64,000 nucleotides of DNA from Franzmannia qiaohouensis (GCF_031451695.1 NZ_JARWAM010000008.1:185591-249590); one strand, 5' to 3'. Shown: positions 45,798 to 54,569, counted from the first letter of the stretch. Numbers and translations are program-made. Notes: generated from the letters alone by a model not told the origin.

Positions 45798-46901
45798 ATG
45801 CCGACATTTCCGAAACATCTGCGGGGCGACGGCCCCCACAACCCCTTTCCCGGTGTACGCGTGCTGGAGCGCCGCCTGGGACGCGAGATTCCCGACCAGC
45901 TGGGCTCCAACGAGGGCCTCGACATGCCCCACCGCGCGCTACGCGAGCACTTCGGCGACGCCATGGCCGAGCACGTCTACAGCTACGGCGACGCCGAGGC
46001 GCTGGGCATCCGCCAGCGCCTGGCCGAGCAGAAAGGCATTGCGCTGGACGCCATGCTGGTCGACGCCGGCGCCGACAGCCTGATCGCATTGGCGCTGCGC
46101 GCCACCGTGGTGTTCGGCGACTGCGTGGTGGCCACCGCCGGTACCTACCCCACCTTCGGCTACTTTGCCCGCGGCCAGGGCTGCCGGCTGGTGGAGGTCG
46201 CCTACGACGAGGGGCCCGGCCGCCTGGCGCCGGACCTCGACGCCCTGGCCCGCGCCGCCCACGACCACCAGGCGCGGCTGGTGTATCTCGCCAATCCCGA
46301 CAACCCCAGCGGCCACCTGCACGACGACGACGCCATCCTGTCGCTGCGTGCGGCCCTGCCGGACGACTGCTGGCTGCTGCTCGACGAGGCCTACCACGAC
46401 TTCCGCGAGGACGCCGACGGCGAGTTCGGCCGCCGCGTGCTGCCCGGGGTGATTCGCCTGCGCACCCTGTCCAAGGCCCACGGCCTGGCCGGGCTGCGGG
46501 TCGGCTACGCCATCGCCGAACCCGAGACCCTGGACGTGATGATGAAGGTACGAATTCACTATGCGGTGTCGACGCTGACCCAGGCCGCCGCCGAAGTGGT
46601 GCTCGACGCCCCCCAGGAAAGCGACGCACACGTGCGGGCGGTGCGCGAGCGCCGCGAGCGGCTCAGCGAGCACTTCCGCGCGCTGGGCGCCGACGTGCTG
46701 CCCAGCGCCACCAACTTCGTCGGCCTGCGCCTGCCCAGCGCCGAGCTCGCCGAGCGCGTGCATCGCGAGATGCTCGAGGCCGGCAAGCTGATCGCCCGCC
46801 CCGCCGACCCGGCGCTGGGCCACGTGCTGCGCGTCACCGCGGTGGAGAACGCCCTGGCACCCGGCCAGCTAGCGATCCTGGAAGCTGCCTTCGGTCGTTA
46901 G
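45798..46901 (+). CDS. Class I/II PLP aminotransferase (HisC-like)
   Basis: From the ATG at 45798 (AGGGAGG site) the product has 367 residues. The HisC-type blocks YSYGDAEALGIRQRL, LANPDNPSG, LLDEAYHDF and the PLP lysine in TLSKAHGLAGLRVGY are present. The histidine operon is not nearby, and the protein lies in a catabolic/transport operon. It more likely transaminates the imported amino compound than makes histidinol phosphate. Confidence 0.87.
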   Translation: MPTFPKHLRGDGPHNPFPGVRVLERRLGREIPDQLGSNEGLDMPHRALREHFGDAMAEHVYSYGDAEALGIRQRLAEQKGIALDAMLVDAGADSLIALALRATVVFGDCVVATAGTYPTFGYFARGQGCRLVEVAYDEGPGRLAPDLDALARAAHDHQARLVYLANPDNPSGHLHDDDAILSLRAALPDDCWLLLDEAYHDFREDADGEFGRRVLPGVIRLRTLSKAHGLAGLRVGYAIAEPETLDVMMKVRIHYAVSTLTQAAAEVVLDAPQESDAHVRAVRERRERLSEHFRALGADVLPSATNFVGLRLPSAELAERVHREMLEAGKLIARPADPALGHVLRVTAVENALAPGQLAILEAAFGR

Positions 46902-46963
46902 TAGGCAAGAATGTTCAGACTCAGTATGGTGATATTCACTAGCCTGCAAATAGTCATGACAAC

Positions 46964-48172
46964 ATGGATGCCATCCGACGCCACTCACTGCTAATTATCA
47001 TACTCGGCAGTATGATCGTGACCTTGGCCACCGGCTTACGCCACGGTTTCGGGCTGTTTCTCGAACCCATGAGCTCGGAGCTGGGCTGGGGCCGCGGTGT
47101 CTTCGCCACCGCTCTGGCGATTCAGAATCTACTCTGGGGGCTCTCGCAACCTTTTGCTGGCGCCCTGGCCGACCGATTCGGCGCTGCCCGAGTGGTGGTG
47201 GTGGGCGGCGCCTTCTACACCCTGGGCCTGCTGTTGATGGGAGTCTCGGAATCGCCACTGGGCATGACTCTTTCCGCCGGGGTACTGATCGGACTGGGCC
47301 TCTCCGGCACCACCTTCTCGGTCATTCTTGGCGCCGTGGGACGTGCAGTGGCTCCAGAAAAACGCAGCATGGCAATGGGCATGGTCAGCGCCGCCGGCTC
47401 CTTTGGTCAATTCGCCATGCTTCCTGGTACCCTCGGCCTGATGGGGTGGCTGGGATGGTCGGCAGCGCTGCTGGCGATGGGGGCTATCGCCGCGCTGATG
47501 CTGCCCCTTGGTGCCATGTTACGTGATCGCCCCTCAGCCAAGGCCACCAGCGATATCAGCCTAGCCACCGCACTCAACGAGGCCTCCAACCATCGCGGTT
47601 TCTGGCTACTCAGTCTGGGGTTCTTCGTCTGCGGTTTTCAGGTGACATTCATTGGTGTCCACCTGCCCGGCTACCTCTTCGACAGCGGTATTGCCGTGCA
47701 CGTTGGCAGCACGGTGCTGGCCCTGGTCGGCCTGTTCAATATCTTCGGGACCTATGCCGCCGGGTGGCTGGGAGGACACTATTCGAAGCCGCGCCTACTC
47801 ACCTGGCTTTACCTGATCCGCGGAGTCGTCATCGCCCTTTTCCTGCTCACCCCGCTAAGCCCGCCCAGCGCCTACTTGTTCGGCATCGCCATGGGGCTTC
47901 TGTGGCTCTCTACGGTGCCGTTGACCAATGGCATTGTGGCCTCGGTCTTCGGCGTGCAGCACCTTTCCATGCTGGGCGGCATCGTCTTCCTCTTCCACCA
48001 GCTCGGCTCCTTCTTAGGCGTCTGGCTGGGGGGCTACCTTTATGACATCCACGGTGACTACGACATGGTGTGGAACATCGCCATCCTGCTTTCGGTGGCG
48101 GCTGCGGCTCTCCACTGGTTCATCACCGAACAACCCATCAACCGCACCACTCCCGGCGAGGTCAGCGCATGA
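46964..48172 (+). CDS. MFS transporter (monocarboxylate/OFA-like)
   Basis: This 402-residue protein has 12 membrane helices, with the MFS loop 2-3 motif in ADRFGAARVVVVGG (about residues 69-82). The general pattern (GLFLEPMSSELGWGRGVFATALA) resembles bacterial monocarboxylate-type porters. It ends in an ATGA overlap with a 39-residue membrane peptide gene. It follows the aminotransferase after 62 bp, and could take up or excrete an organic acid related to the pathway. Confidence 0.88.
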   Translation: MDAIRRHSLLIIILGSMIVTLATGLRHGFGLFLEPMSSELGWGRGVFATALAIQNLLWGLSQPFAGALADRFGAARVVVVGGAFYTLGLLLMGVSESPLGMTLSAGVLIGLGLSGTTFSVILGAVGRAVAPEKRSMAMGMVSAAGSFGQFAMLPGTLGLMGWLGWSAALLAMGAIAALMLPLGAMLRDRPSAKATSDISLATALNEASNHRGFWLLSLGFFVCGFQVTFIGVHLPGYLFDSGIAVHVGSTVLALVGLFNIFGTYAAGWLGGHYSKPRLLTWLYLIRGVVIALFLLTPLSPPSAYLFGIAMGLLWLSTVPLTNGIVASVFGVQHLSMLGGIVFLFHQLGSFLGVWLGGYLYDIHGDYDMVWNIAILLSVAAAALHWFITEQPINRTTPGEVSA

Positions 48173-48288
48173 GCCTGGCTACGCGACTTGCCGCGCTGGC
48201 GCTACTGAGCGGTGCCCTGCTGCTGACATGGTGGGGTTGGCACGCCCTCGACCCCGGCATGCTGCTGCTCGGCAGCCGACTATGCTGA
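48169..48288 (+). CDS. 39-residue single-helix membrane peptide
   Basis: The ATG overlaps the MFS stop by four bases (ATGA). The product has one hydrophobic helix (about residues 5-23) with a WWGW aromatic belt and a short periplasmic-side tail. No family is recognised. Translational coupling to the transporter gene argues for a real small protein, perhaps an accessory subunit. The evidence is positional only. Confidence 0.5.
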   Translation: MSLATRLAALALLSGALLLTWWGWHALDPGMLLLGSRLC

Positions 48289-48448
48289 GTGGTACCTCGT
48301 GAAGCGTCAGCCGCTGTCGAGACATCTATACTGCGCTGCAGCACGCATGCGAATTGAGCATTAGGCCAAAGCCATTGCCGCGCAATGGAGCGTCAAATGC
48401 CCTACTCCCTGTCTTCCTCCCAGCTAGGCCGCACCAGCTGGTGTGGCC

Positions 48449-48667
48449 TCAGCAGCGTCCCTTCTTGCGCTGGCCCGGCGGGCAGAAACCACCGCGGCGA
48501 CGGTCGTCATAGTGGTAGTAGTGGTGGGAATGCCGGCTGCCACGATGGTGGCGATGATCGCGGCCATCGATCTCGATCAGCGGTTCGGGGGTAATCCGCG
48601 CTGGCGAGTAGCTGCAGCCGGCCAGGGTCAGTGCCACGGCAGCAATCGTCAGGGGTAACAGTCGCAT
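48449..48667 (-). CDS. Small His/Arg-rich lipoprotein
   Basis: This 72-residue protein has a lipoprotein signal peptide with lipobox LAGC (Cys18). The mature part is short and very basic: a His-rich stretch (DHRHHRGSRHSHHYYHYDD, residues about 37-55), then RRRGG and a C-terminal Cys pair region. The His cluster could bind metal ions at the envelope, but that is a guess. It is transcribed alone. Overlapping plus-strand frames look like shadows. Confidence 0.7.
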   Translation of the reverse strand: MRLLPLTIAAVALTLAGCSYSPARITPEPLIEIDGRDHRHHRGSRHSHHYYHYDDRRRGGFCPPGQRKKGRC

Positions 48668-48860
48668 GGTCTTGCCTCATGAGGATAAAGGAAACGGTCC
48701 GTTATCCCCTTCGCTCCCGGTTCGGCCTGCATCTCGACCCAGCTTGGGGTCGCGCCTCTGATGGACGGGCAGGCTCGAACAGCGTTCATTAATTACTATA
48801 TCCGATCCCTGCCACCAACAAGCGTCCAGAATATGGAAACAATATGACGCTAGGCGCGCC

Positions 48861-49745
48861 TTAGGCGTTGTAGACCACCTCTCCCATCTGGCTAAGATCA
48901 TAGCCGCCGGCCCGCGCCGCCCAGTCCCGGCAGCGCGGCTCGCGGGCGAAACGCATCAGCCGCTGCAGTGGCGCCTCGAAGTAGCTGCGGCGGCGCATCA
49001 GCAGATCGAAACACTCGTCGTGCAGGCCAATGAAATCGAGCCCATGACGGCGGGCCGATGCCTCGACGCCGAGCCCCGCATCGGCATCGCCGCGGCGTAC
49101 CGCCAGCGCCAGGTCATCCTCGCTCAGCGCCACGTTGGCGCTTAGCGACAGCGCTTCCAGGTGCATGCCGGCCCGCGCCAGCAATAGCGTCAGCAGACGC
49201 TCGGCGCCGGCGTCCGGCTGGCGATGGGCCAGCGTCACCTGGGGCCAGGCCAGGTCGGCGAGCCCGGCAATGCCCAGCGGATTGCCGGGGGCCAGCATCA
49301 GCCCCTGGCGGCGCCGCGCCCAGCGGATCGCTACCAGGTCGCGCATGCCGCCAAGCCCCAGCGACGGGGGATCGTTGTAGCACCCGCTATTCGGGTCGAG
49401 CAGATGCACACCGGCCACCAGCGCCTCCCCCGCCAGCAGCCTGCGCACGCCGTCGCCGCTGCCGTGGCACAGCGTGGCCAGCTGCGAGCCCGACTCGCGC
49501 ACCGCCCACTCCAGCAGCGGGTCCTGACTGCCGGCGAGGATCGCCGCCAGCGGCTCGCGGCTGCGCTGGTCGCCCTCCAGATGGTTCATCAGCCACAGAT
49601 CCAGCGCCTGGCGCGGGAACAGCAGCTTGCCGGTTACCCGAGTGCAAGGGATCAGTTCCTGGCGCACCAGGTCGTAGAGCTTGCGCTCCTTGAGGCGCAG
49701 GTAATCGGCGGCCTCGCGGGTGGTGAGGTAGGCGTGAGCGGTCAT
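48861..49745 (-). CDS. HTH regulator with PBP-like (molybdate/tungstate-type) sensor domain
   Basis: Starting at 49745 the product is 294 residues. An excisionase/MerR-type HTH (TTREAADYLRLKERKLYDLV, about residues 7-26) is followed by a cytoplasmic PBP-like domain (about 85-290) akin to periplasmic oxyanion-binding proteins. Proteins of this design regulate molybdate or tungstate uptake and cofactor genes. It is divergent from the tup-type transporter operon 118 bp away, whose transcription it probably controls. Confidence 0.85.
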   Translation of the reverse strand: MTAHAYLTTREAADYLRLKERKLYDLVRQELIPCTRVTGKLLFPRQALDLWLMNHLEGDQRSREPLAAILAGSQDPLLEWAVRESGSQLATLCHGSGDGVRRLLAGEALVAGVHLLDPNSGCYNDPPSLGLGGMRDLVAIRWARRRQGLMLAPGNPLGIAGLADLAWPQVTLAHRQPDAGAERLLTLLLARAGMHLEALSLSANVALSEDDLALAVRRGDADAGLGVEASARRHGLDFIGLHDECFDLLMRRRSYFEAPLQRLMRFAREPRCRDWAARAGGYDLSQMGEVVYNA

Positions 49746-49780
49746 GGCAGGCCTTTCGGGCGTCAAGGGTGGCATTCGGC

Positions 49781-49842
49781 TGCATAAGACTGCATTGATT
49801 ACAGCACAGGATGCACTCAGCGGCATAACGGCACATCATGCA
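49781..49842. promoter_or_regulatory. TGCAT/ATGCA repeats in regulator-tupB divergent region
   Basis: Two direct TGCAT copies, 10 bp apart (49781 and 49791), are followed by two inverted ATGCA copies (49811 and 49838). Copies one turn apart on the same face suit a dimeric regulator. They lie in the only space available for control of the divergent operon. Confidence 0.35.
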
Positions 49843-49863
49843 GCGACTTGCCTGGAGCCTGTC

Positions 49864-50568
49864 ATGCCAACTGCCGACAACGCCTTTACTACCGCGCTGG
49901 GCTTGATTCTCACCCTCGACCCGGCGCTGATGGATATCGTCAGGCTGTCGCTGCAGGTGTCGCTGAGCGCCGTACTGATCGCCGCGCTGATCGGCCTGCC
50001 GCTGGGCGCGGCGCTGGCGCTATGGGCCTTCCCGGGGCGCGGCATGGTGGTGGTGATGCTCAACGCCTTCATGGGGCTGCCGCCGGTGGTCGCCGGCCTG
50101 ATGGTCTACCTGATGCTGTCGCGAGCCGGGCCACTCGGCCAGCTGGGCCTGCTGTTCACGCCCACCGCCATGGTCATCGCCCAGACGGTGCTGGTACTGC
50201 CCATCGTTGCCGCCCTGGCCCGCCAGCATATCGAGGCGCTGCTCGGCGAGTACCGTGAGCAGCTGGCCTCCTTTGGGCTGGGCCGCGCACGCATGATGCC
50301 GACCCTACTGTGGGATGCCCGGGTGGCCCTCACCACCGTGGTACTGGCCGGCTTCGGCCGCGCCAGCGCCGAGGTCGGCGCGGTATTGATCGTGGGCGGC
50401 AATATCGATGGCGTAACCCGGGTAATGACCACCGCCATCGCGCTGGAGACCAACCGCGGCAACCTGGCACTGGCACTGGGGCTGGGCCTCGTGCTGCTGC
50501 TGCTGGTGGCCTGCGTCAACGGCGCCGCACACCTGCTCGGCGAGCGCGCCAGGAGGCAGATGGGATGA
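49864..50568 (+). CDS. tupB: Tungstate-type ABC transporter permease
   Basis: This 234-residue protein has five or six helices and the EAA loop LASFGLGRARMMPTLLWDAR (about residues 139-158). It matches TupB/WtpB-type oxyanion permeases in length and in the AEVGAVLIVGGNIDG segment. An upstream ATG at 49744 would overlap the regulator region and is rejected. Its stop overlaps the ATPase start by four bases. Confidence 0.87.
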   Translation: MPTADNAFTTALGLILTLDPALMDIVRLSLQVSLSAVLIAALIGLPLGAALALWAFPGRGMVVVMLNAFMGLPPVVAGLMVYLMLSRAGPLGQLGLLFTPTAMVIAQTVLVLPIVAALARQHIEALLGEYREQLASFGLGRARMMPTLLWDARVALTTVVLAGFGRASAEVGAVLIVGGNIDGVTRVMTTAIALETNRGNLALALGLGLVLLLLVACVNGAAHLLGERARRQMG

Positions 50569-51320
50569 GCGACTTGAGCCAACCGTATCTGGCCCAGGCC
50601 ACGACGGCCCCGATGCTGCCGCTATCGCTCGACGGCGTGCGCTTCAGCCATCGCGGCCAGCGCCTGCTGGGCGACATCACCCTCACCCTGGGCGCCGGCC
50701 GCAGCCTGATCATGGGGCCCAACGGCGCCGGCAAGAGCCTGCTGATGCGTCTCTGCCACGGCCTGCTGACACCCAGCGCCGGGCAGATCCGCTGGAACGG
50801 CCAGCCGCTGAGCCCGGCGCTGGCACTGCGCCAGGCGATGGTCTTCCAGCGCCCGGTGCTGCTCAAGCGCAGCGCCCAGGCCAACCTCACCTATGTGCTG
50901 GCGATCCGCGGCTGCCCACGGCGCCTGCGCAAGCCCCGCGCCCAGGAAGCACTGGAGCGCTTTGGGCTTGCCCCGCTCGCCCAGCGCCCAGCGCGAGTGC
51001 TGTCCGGCGGCGAGCAGCAGCGCCTGGCGCTGGCGCGGGCCTGGCTGCTGGCGCCCGACATCCTGTTTCTCGACGAGCCCACCGCGGCCCTCGACCCCGC
51101 CGCGATTCGCGCTGTCGAGGAGGCGGTCAATCAGTTTCATCACCGCGGCACCAAGATCGTGATGACCACCCACGACCTCAACCAGGCGCGCCGCTTGGCC
51201 GACGACGTGGTGTTCCTCAACGCCGGGCGGCTGCTCGAGCACAGCCCCGCCGAGCGCTTCTTCGATACGCCCCAGAGCAGCGAGGCCGCCGCCTTCGTGC
51301 GCGGCGAACTGCCCTGGTAG
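50565..51320 (+). CDS. tupC: Tungstate-type ABC transporter ATPase
   Basis: This 251-residue ABC ATPase has Walker A GPNGAGKS (about residues 48-55), signature LSGGEQQRLALARA, Walker B ILFLDEPTAALD and the switch His in TTHDLNQ. There is no C-terminal TOBE domain, as in TupC/WtpC-like subunits and unlike ModC. It is translationally coupled to the permease. Confidence 0.87.
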   Translation: MSDLSQPYLAQATTAPMLPLSLDGVRFSHRGQRLLGDITLTLGAGRSLIMGPNGAGKSLLMRLCHGLLTPSAGQIRWNGQPLSPALALRQAMVFQRPVLLKRSAQANLTYVLAIRGCPRRLRKPRAQEALERFGLAPLAQRPARVLSGGEQQRLALARAWLLAPDILFLDEPTAALDPAAIRAVEEAVNQFHHRGTKIVMTTHDLNQARRLADDVVFLNAGRLLEHSPAERFFDTPQSSEAAAFVRGELPW

Positions 51321-51371
51321 CTGGCAAGCAGCGCCGCGAGAACAGCGCCACCATGACAACAAGGAGCTCCC

Positions 51372-52181
51372 ATGCCACGTCGCCAGCGCCTCACAATCCT
51401 CGCCCTCGGCATCGCCCTCTCGGCGCCACTCGCCGTCGCTGAAGAGCGCTTTATCACCCTCGCCTCGACCACCTCCACCGAGCAGTCGGGGCTGTTCGCC
51501 GATATCGTGCCGCAGTTTCGCGAAGCGACCGGTATCGACGTCCGCGTAGTCGCGGTAGGCACCGGCCAGGCCTTCGAGATCGCCCGCCGCGGCGACGCCG
51601 ACAGCCTGCTGGTCCACGATACCGAGGGCGAGGAGCGGTTCATCGCCGCTGGCTATGCCAGCGAGCGCCTCGACGTGATGTATAACGACTTCGTACTGAT
51701 CGGCCCCCGCGACGACCCGGCCGGCATCGCCGAGGCCGACGATATCCTGGACGCCTTCAATCTCATCGCCGCCAGCGGCACGCCCTTCACCTCCCGCGGC
51801 GACGACAGCGGCACCCACCGCGCCGAGCAGCGCTTCTGGCAAGACGCCGGGGTCGATACCGCGGGCAGCTGGTACCGCGAGCTGGGCAGCGGCATGGGCG
51901 CGACCCTCAATACCGCAGCGGCCATGGACGCCTACGTGTTCGCCGACCGCGCCACCTGGCTGGCCTTCGACAACCGCCATGATCTCGCCGTCCTGTTCGA
52001 GGGCGACGAAGCGCTGTTCAACCCGTACGGCAGCCTGCTGCTGGACCGCGAACGCCACCCCCACCTCAAGCACGACCTCGCCGAGCAGTGGCACCGGTGG
52101 TTGGTCTCGAAGGAAGGCCAGGAAGCGATTGCCGGCTACACCATCGACGGCGAGCAGCTATTCTTCCCCAACGCCGAGTGA
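51372..52181 (+). CDS. tupA: Tungstate-type ABC transporter substrate-binding protein
   Basis: This 269-residue periplasmic protein has a signal peptide (cleavage near residue 23, after VAVA-like LAVAE). It carries the TTST oxyanion loop (about residues 32-35) and the SRGDDSGTHRAE block typical of TupA. TupA-type proteins bind tungstate with high affinity for W-cofactor enzymes such as some formate or aldehyde oxidoreductases. It completes the tupBCA set; specificity for tungstate over molybdate is inferred from family resemblance. Confidence 0.88.
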   Translation: MPRRQRLTILALGIALSAPLAVAEERFITLASTTSTEQSGLFADIVPQFREATGIDVRVVAVGTGQAFEIARRGDADSLLVHDTEGEERFIAAGYASERLDVMYNDFVLIGPRDDPAGIAEADDILDAFNLIAASGTPFTSRGDDSGTHRAEQRFWQDAGVDTAGSWYRELGSGMGATLNTAAAMDAYVFADRATWLAFDNRHDLAVLFEGDEALFNPYGSLLLDRERHPHLKHDLAEQWHRWLVSKEGQEAIAGYTIDGEQLFFPNAE

Positions 52182-52296
52182 ACGACTAAGACTCGCGCCG
52201 GGGCTGACATAGGCTCTTAACGTCACGGTCATGCCGGGCGTTCACTCTCTCAGCGTGGCTTCCCCTATCCGGCTTGGAACAAACGCGAGGCTTGAA

Positions 52297-53589
52297 ATGA
52301 AGACGCTCCCCTTGATGCTCACCTGCGCTGGCCTGGCAGCACTGCTGCTCCTCCCTATCAGCGGCGCCGCCCAGGACGATATCGCCGCTGCCGGCCACGT
52401 TACCCTGGGGCCCCGCCCACTGTTCCTGGTCCAGGACATGGATGAAGCGACCCAGCGCTCACGAGAGCTCAAGGCAGAGCTGCTGAGCTGCGCGGCCAAT
52501 ACCGGCGAGTGGCAGCGCAGCGACTTCAGTATCAGCCACCGCGGCGCCCCGCTTCAGTTCCCCGAGCACACCCGCGAATCCTTCCTCGCCGGTGCCCAAA
52601 TGGGGGCCGGCATCCTCGAGTGCGACGTCACCTTCACCGCCGACCAGGAGCTCGTCTGCCGCCACTCCCAGTGCGACCTCCACACCACCACCAACATCGT
52701 CGCCACCGAGCTGGCCCAGCAGTGCAGCGTACCGCCGGCGTTCAACGAGGCCGGCGAACTGACCAACGCCGCTGATATTCAGTGCTGCACCAGCGATATC
52801 ACCCTGGCGGAATTCCGTACCCTCGAGGGCAAGATGGAGGGCGCCAACACCACAGCCACCAGCATCGACGGCTACTTGGCCGGCACCCCCGGCTGGCGTA
52901 CCGACCTCTATGCCACCCGCGGCACCCTGATGAGCCATGCCGATAGCATCGAGCTGTTCAAGGCGCTGGGTGTGAAGATGACCCCGGAGCTCAAGGCACC
53001 CAGCGTCGAGATGCCGTTCAACGGCATGAGTCAGGCCGATTACGCCCAGAAGATGATCGACGAGTACAAAGCCGCCGATGTGCCGGCCAGCGACGTCTAC
53101 GCCCAGTCGTTCTCGCTCGACGACGTGCGCTACTGGATTGACAACGAGCCCGAGTTTGGCGAGCAGGCCGTCTACCTCGACGGTCGCTACAGCCAGGACG
53201 ATTTCGATCACAGCGACCCCGCCACCTGGTCGCCGAGCATGGCAGAGCTGGCCGACCAGGGGGTGCAGATCCTCGCCCCGCCGATGTGGATGCTGCTGGC
53301 CTCCCACCCCGACGCCGCCGATGACGAAAGCCACATCGTGCCCTCGCTCTACGCCGAGCGTGCCAAGGCTGCCGGGCTCGACCTGATCGCCTGGACCTTC
53401 GAACGCTCCGGCCCGCTGACCGAAGACGGCGAGTGGTACCACCGCACCACCGATGACGTAATCGACAAGGAGGGCGACAAGCTGCTCAGCCTCGATGTGC
53501 TGGCCCGCGATGTCGGCATCATCGGCCTGTTCAGCGACTGGCCCGCCACCGTGACCTTCTACGACAACTGCATCAGCGCCAGGCGCTGA
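52297..53589 (+). CDS. Secreted glycerophosphodiester phosphodiesterase
   Basis: From the ATG at 52297 the product has 430 residues with a signal peptide (about 26 residues, ending SGAAQ). GDPD-family catalytic elements are present: SHRGAP (general acid/base His, Arg), the metal pair in LECDVTFT (Glu-x-Asp), the second His in CRHSQCDL, and a late Glu in MTPELKA. Six or more cysteines suit disulfides in a periplasmic or secreted enzyme. It splits glycerophosphodiesters to glycerol-3-phosphate and an alcohol. It follows tupA after 115 bp, with no clear functional link. Confidence 0.88.
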   Translation: MKTLPLMLTCAGLAALLLLPISGAAQDDIAAAGHVTLGPRPLFLVQDMDEATQRSRELKAELLSCAANTGEWQRSDFSISHRGAPLQFPEHTRESFLAGAQMGAGILECDVTFTADQELVCRHSQCDLHTTTNIVATELAQQCSVPPAFNEAGELTNAADIQCCTSDITLAEFRTLEGKMEGANTTATSIDGYLAGTPGWRTDLYATRGTLMSHADSIELFKALGVKMTPELKAPSVEMPFNGMSQADYAQKMIDEYKAADVPASDVYAQSFSLDDVRYWIDNEPEFGEQAVYLDGRYSQDDFDHSDPATWSPSMAELADQGVQILAPPMWMLLASHPDAADDESHIVPSLYAERAKAAGLDLIAWTFERSGPLTEDGEWYHRTTDDVIDKEGDKLLSLDVLARDVGIIGLFSDWPATVTFYDNCISARR

Positions 53590-53686
53590 GTTCGCCAACC
53601 GGCTCCGGCGACCATCCCACTGCTTCAAGTGCGGCAGCAAGCCGGAGCTGGCCAATAGCCACGATTGGGTTGGGATTTCCGGCCAG

Positions 53687-54484
53687 TTATCCCAACCTAA
53701 AGAGCGTCTGTGGCGATTTCTCCAGGATATACCGGCGATCATCGTCATCGCTGACCCAGCCGGCCAGCCAGTCGAAGGTATCCCGGTAGCTGTGCTTGCC
53801 TTCGTGACGGGTCCAGGGCCAGTCGCTGCCCCATACCAGCCGTTCACGGCCCAGCTCATCGAGGAGGGCTCGAACGTGTGGCTTCAGGTCATGTACCAGA
53901 GAACGGTAAGGGGCCGACAGCTTGACCCAGGTACGCCCGGTTCGCCCTGCCTCCAGCAGTATTCGAAAACCGCTGTCGGAAAAGGGATCGGCTTCAACGG
54001 GCAGCCCCAGATGATCGATGACCAGGGTGACACCATGCGCGTGCAGTGCCGGAAAGAGCTCCGGGAGTCGGTTTCCCTCCAGGTGCAGTTCGAGGTGCCA
54101 GTTCAATGCCTTGAGGCGATCCAGGAAGTCGATCCATTGGGGATCGTCCAGATCAGGTAGCTCGCGCCGCCGCTCGATGAGGTTCCAGCGCACACCGACG
54201 ATACCGGCGGCATCCAGCTCTTTCATCTCCGCCAGGCTCGCGTGCTTGGGCAGTTGTACGACTCCCCTGAATCCCTCACCGAGCTTTCTCAGGGTCTGCA
54301 GCAGCTCACGATTATCGTGACCCAGGAAGCTAGGTTGCACGAGTGCACCGCCACGGAGTCTGCAGTCATCCAGGTAACCCTGCCACTCATCGAGCGGTGC
54401 CGGCCGCGACGGACGATAGTTGGACCCCTTGGCCTCATCCAACCGGGCGTAGACGTGGGCATGGCAGTCGAATCCTCGCTTCAC
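53687..54484 (-). CDS. Amidohydrolase-2 family hydrolase (pyrone/muconolactone-hydrolase-like)
   Basis: This 265-residue TIM-barrel protein begins with a GTG codon. It has DCHAHV near the N-terminus, a catalytic-domain HLELHLEG strand, DHLG (about residues 176-179) and the late metal or proton-transfer Asp in VWGSDWPW. It resembles 2-pyrone-4,6-dicarboxylate lactonase and sulfomuconolactone hydrolase, which open lactones of aromatic breakdown. It is divergent from the GntR-tctCBA operon, so the substrate is probably a lactone related to the imported carboxylate. Confidence 0.83.
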   Translation of the reverse strand: MKRGFDCHAHVYARLDEAKGSNYRPSRPAPLDEWQGYLDDCRLRGGALVQPSFLGHDNRELLQTLRKLGEGFRGVVQLPKHASLAEMKELDAAGIVGVRWNLIERRRELPDLDDPQWIDFLDRLKALNWHLELHLEGNRLPELFPALHAHGVTLVIDHLGLPVEADPFSDSGFRILLEAGRTGRTWVKLSAPYRSLVHDLKPHVRALLDELGRERLVWGSDWPWTRHEGKHSYRDTFDWLAGWVSDDDDRRYILEKSPQTLFRLG

Positions 54485-54498
54485 TCTCGATTCCTCTC

Positions 54499-54528
54499 CA
54501 TCCGGTCATCCGGTCATCCGGTCATCCG
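54499..54528. repeat. Tandem 8-bp repeat (CATCCGGT, 3.75 copies)
   Basis: Three exact CATCCGGT units plus a CATCCG remnant lie 15-44 bases upstream of the GTG start of the minus-strand hydrolase gene, just beyond its likely ribosome site. The unit is not a multiple of three, and such arrays can change copy number by slippage. Confidence 0.85.
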
Positions 54529-54569
54529 AGCAGGGACATATCTCGGCGTTCCGACTTGAACTTAAGTCT

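Noticed and set aside
48385..48448. Second cluster of GGA motifs on the minus strand (possible further CsrA-binding RNA)
   Set aside because: Only about four GGAs, not placed in hairpin loops, and no intrinsic terminator follows. It is better read as the lipoprotein mRNA 3' region.
48385..48658. Plus-strand frames over the small lipoprotein gene
   Set aside because: The minus-strand frame has a proper lipoprotein signal and lipobox, whereas the plus frames show no start context or domain.
53599..53651. Imperfect 11-bp dyad between GDPD and hydrolase genes
   Set aside because: One mismatch, a loop of about 31 nt and no T-run; too weak to call a terminator.
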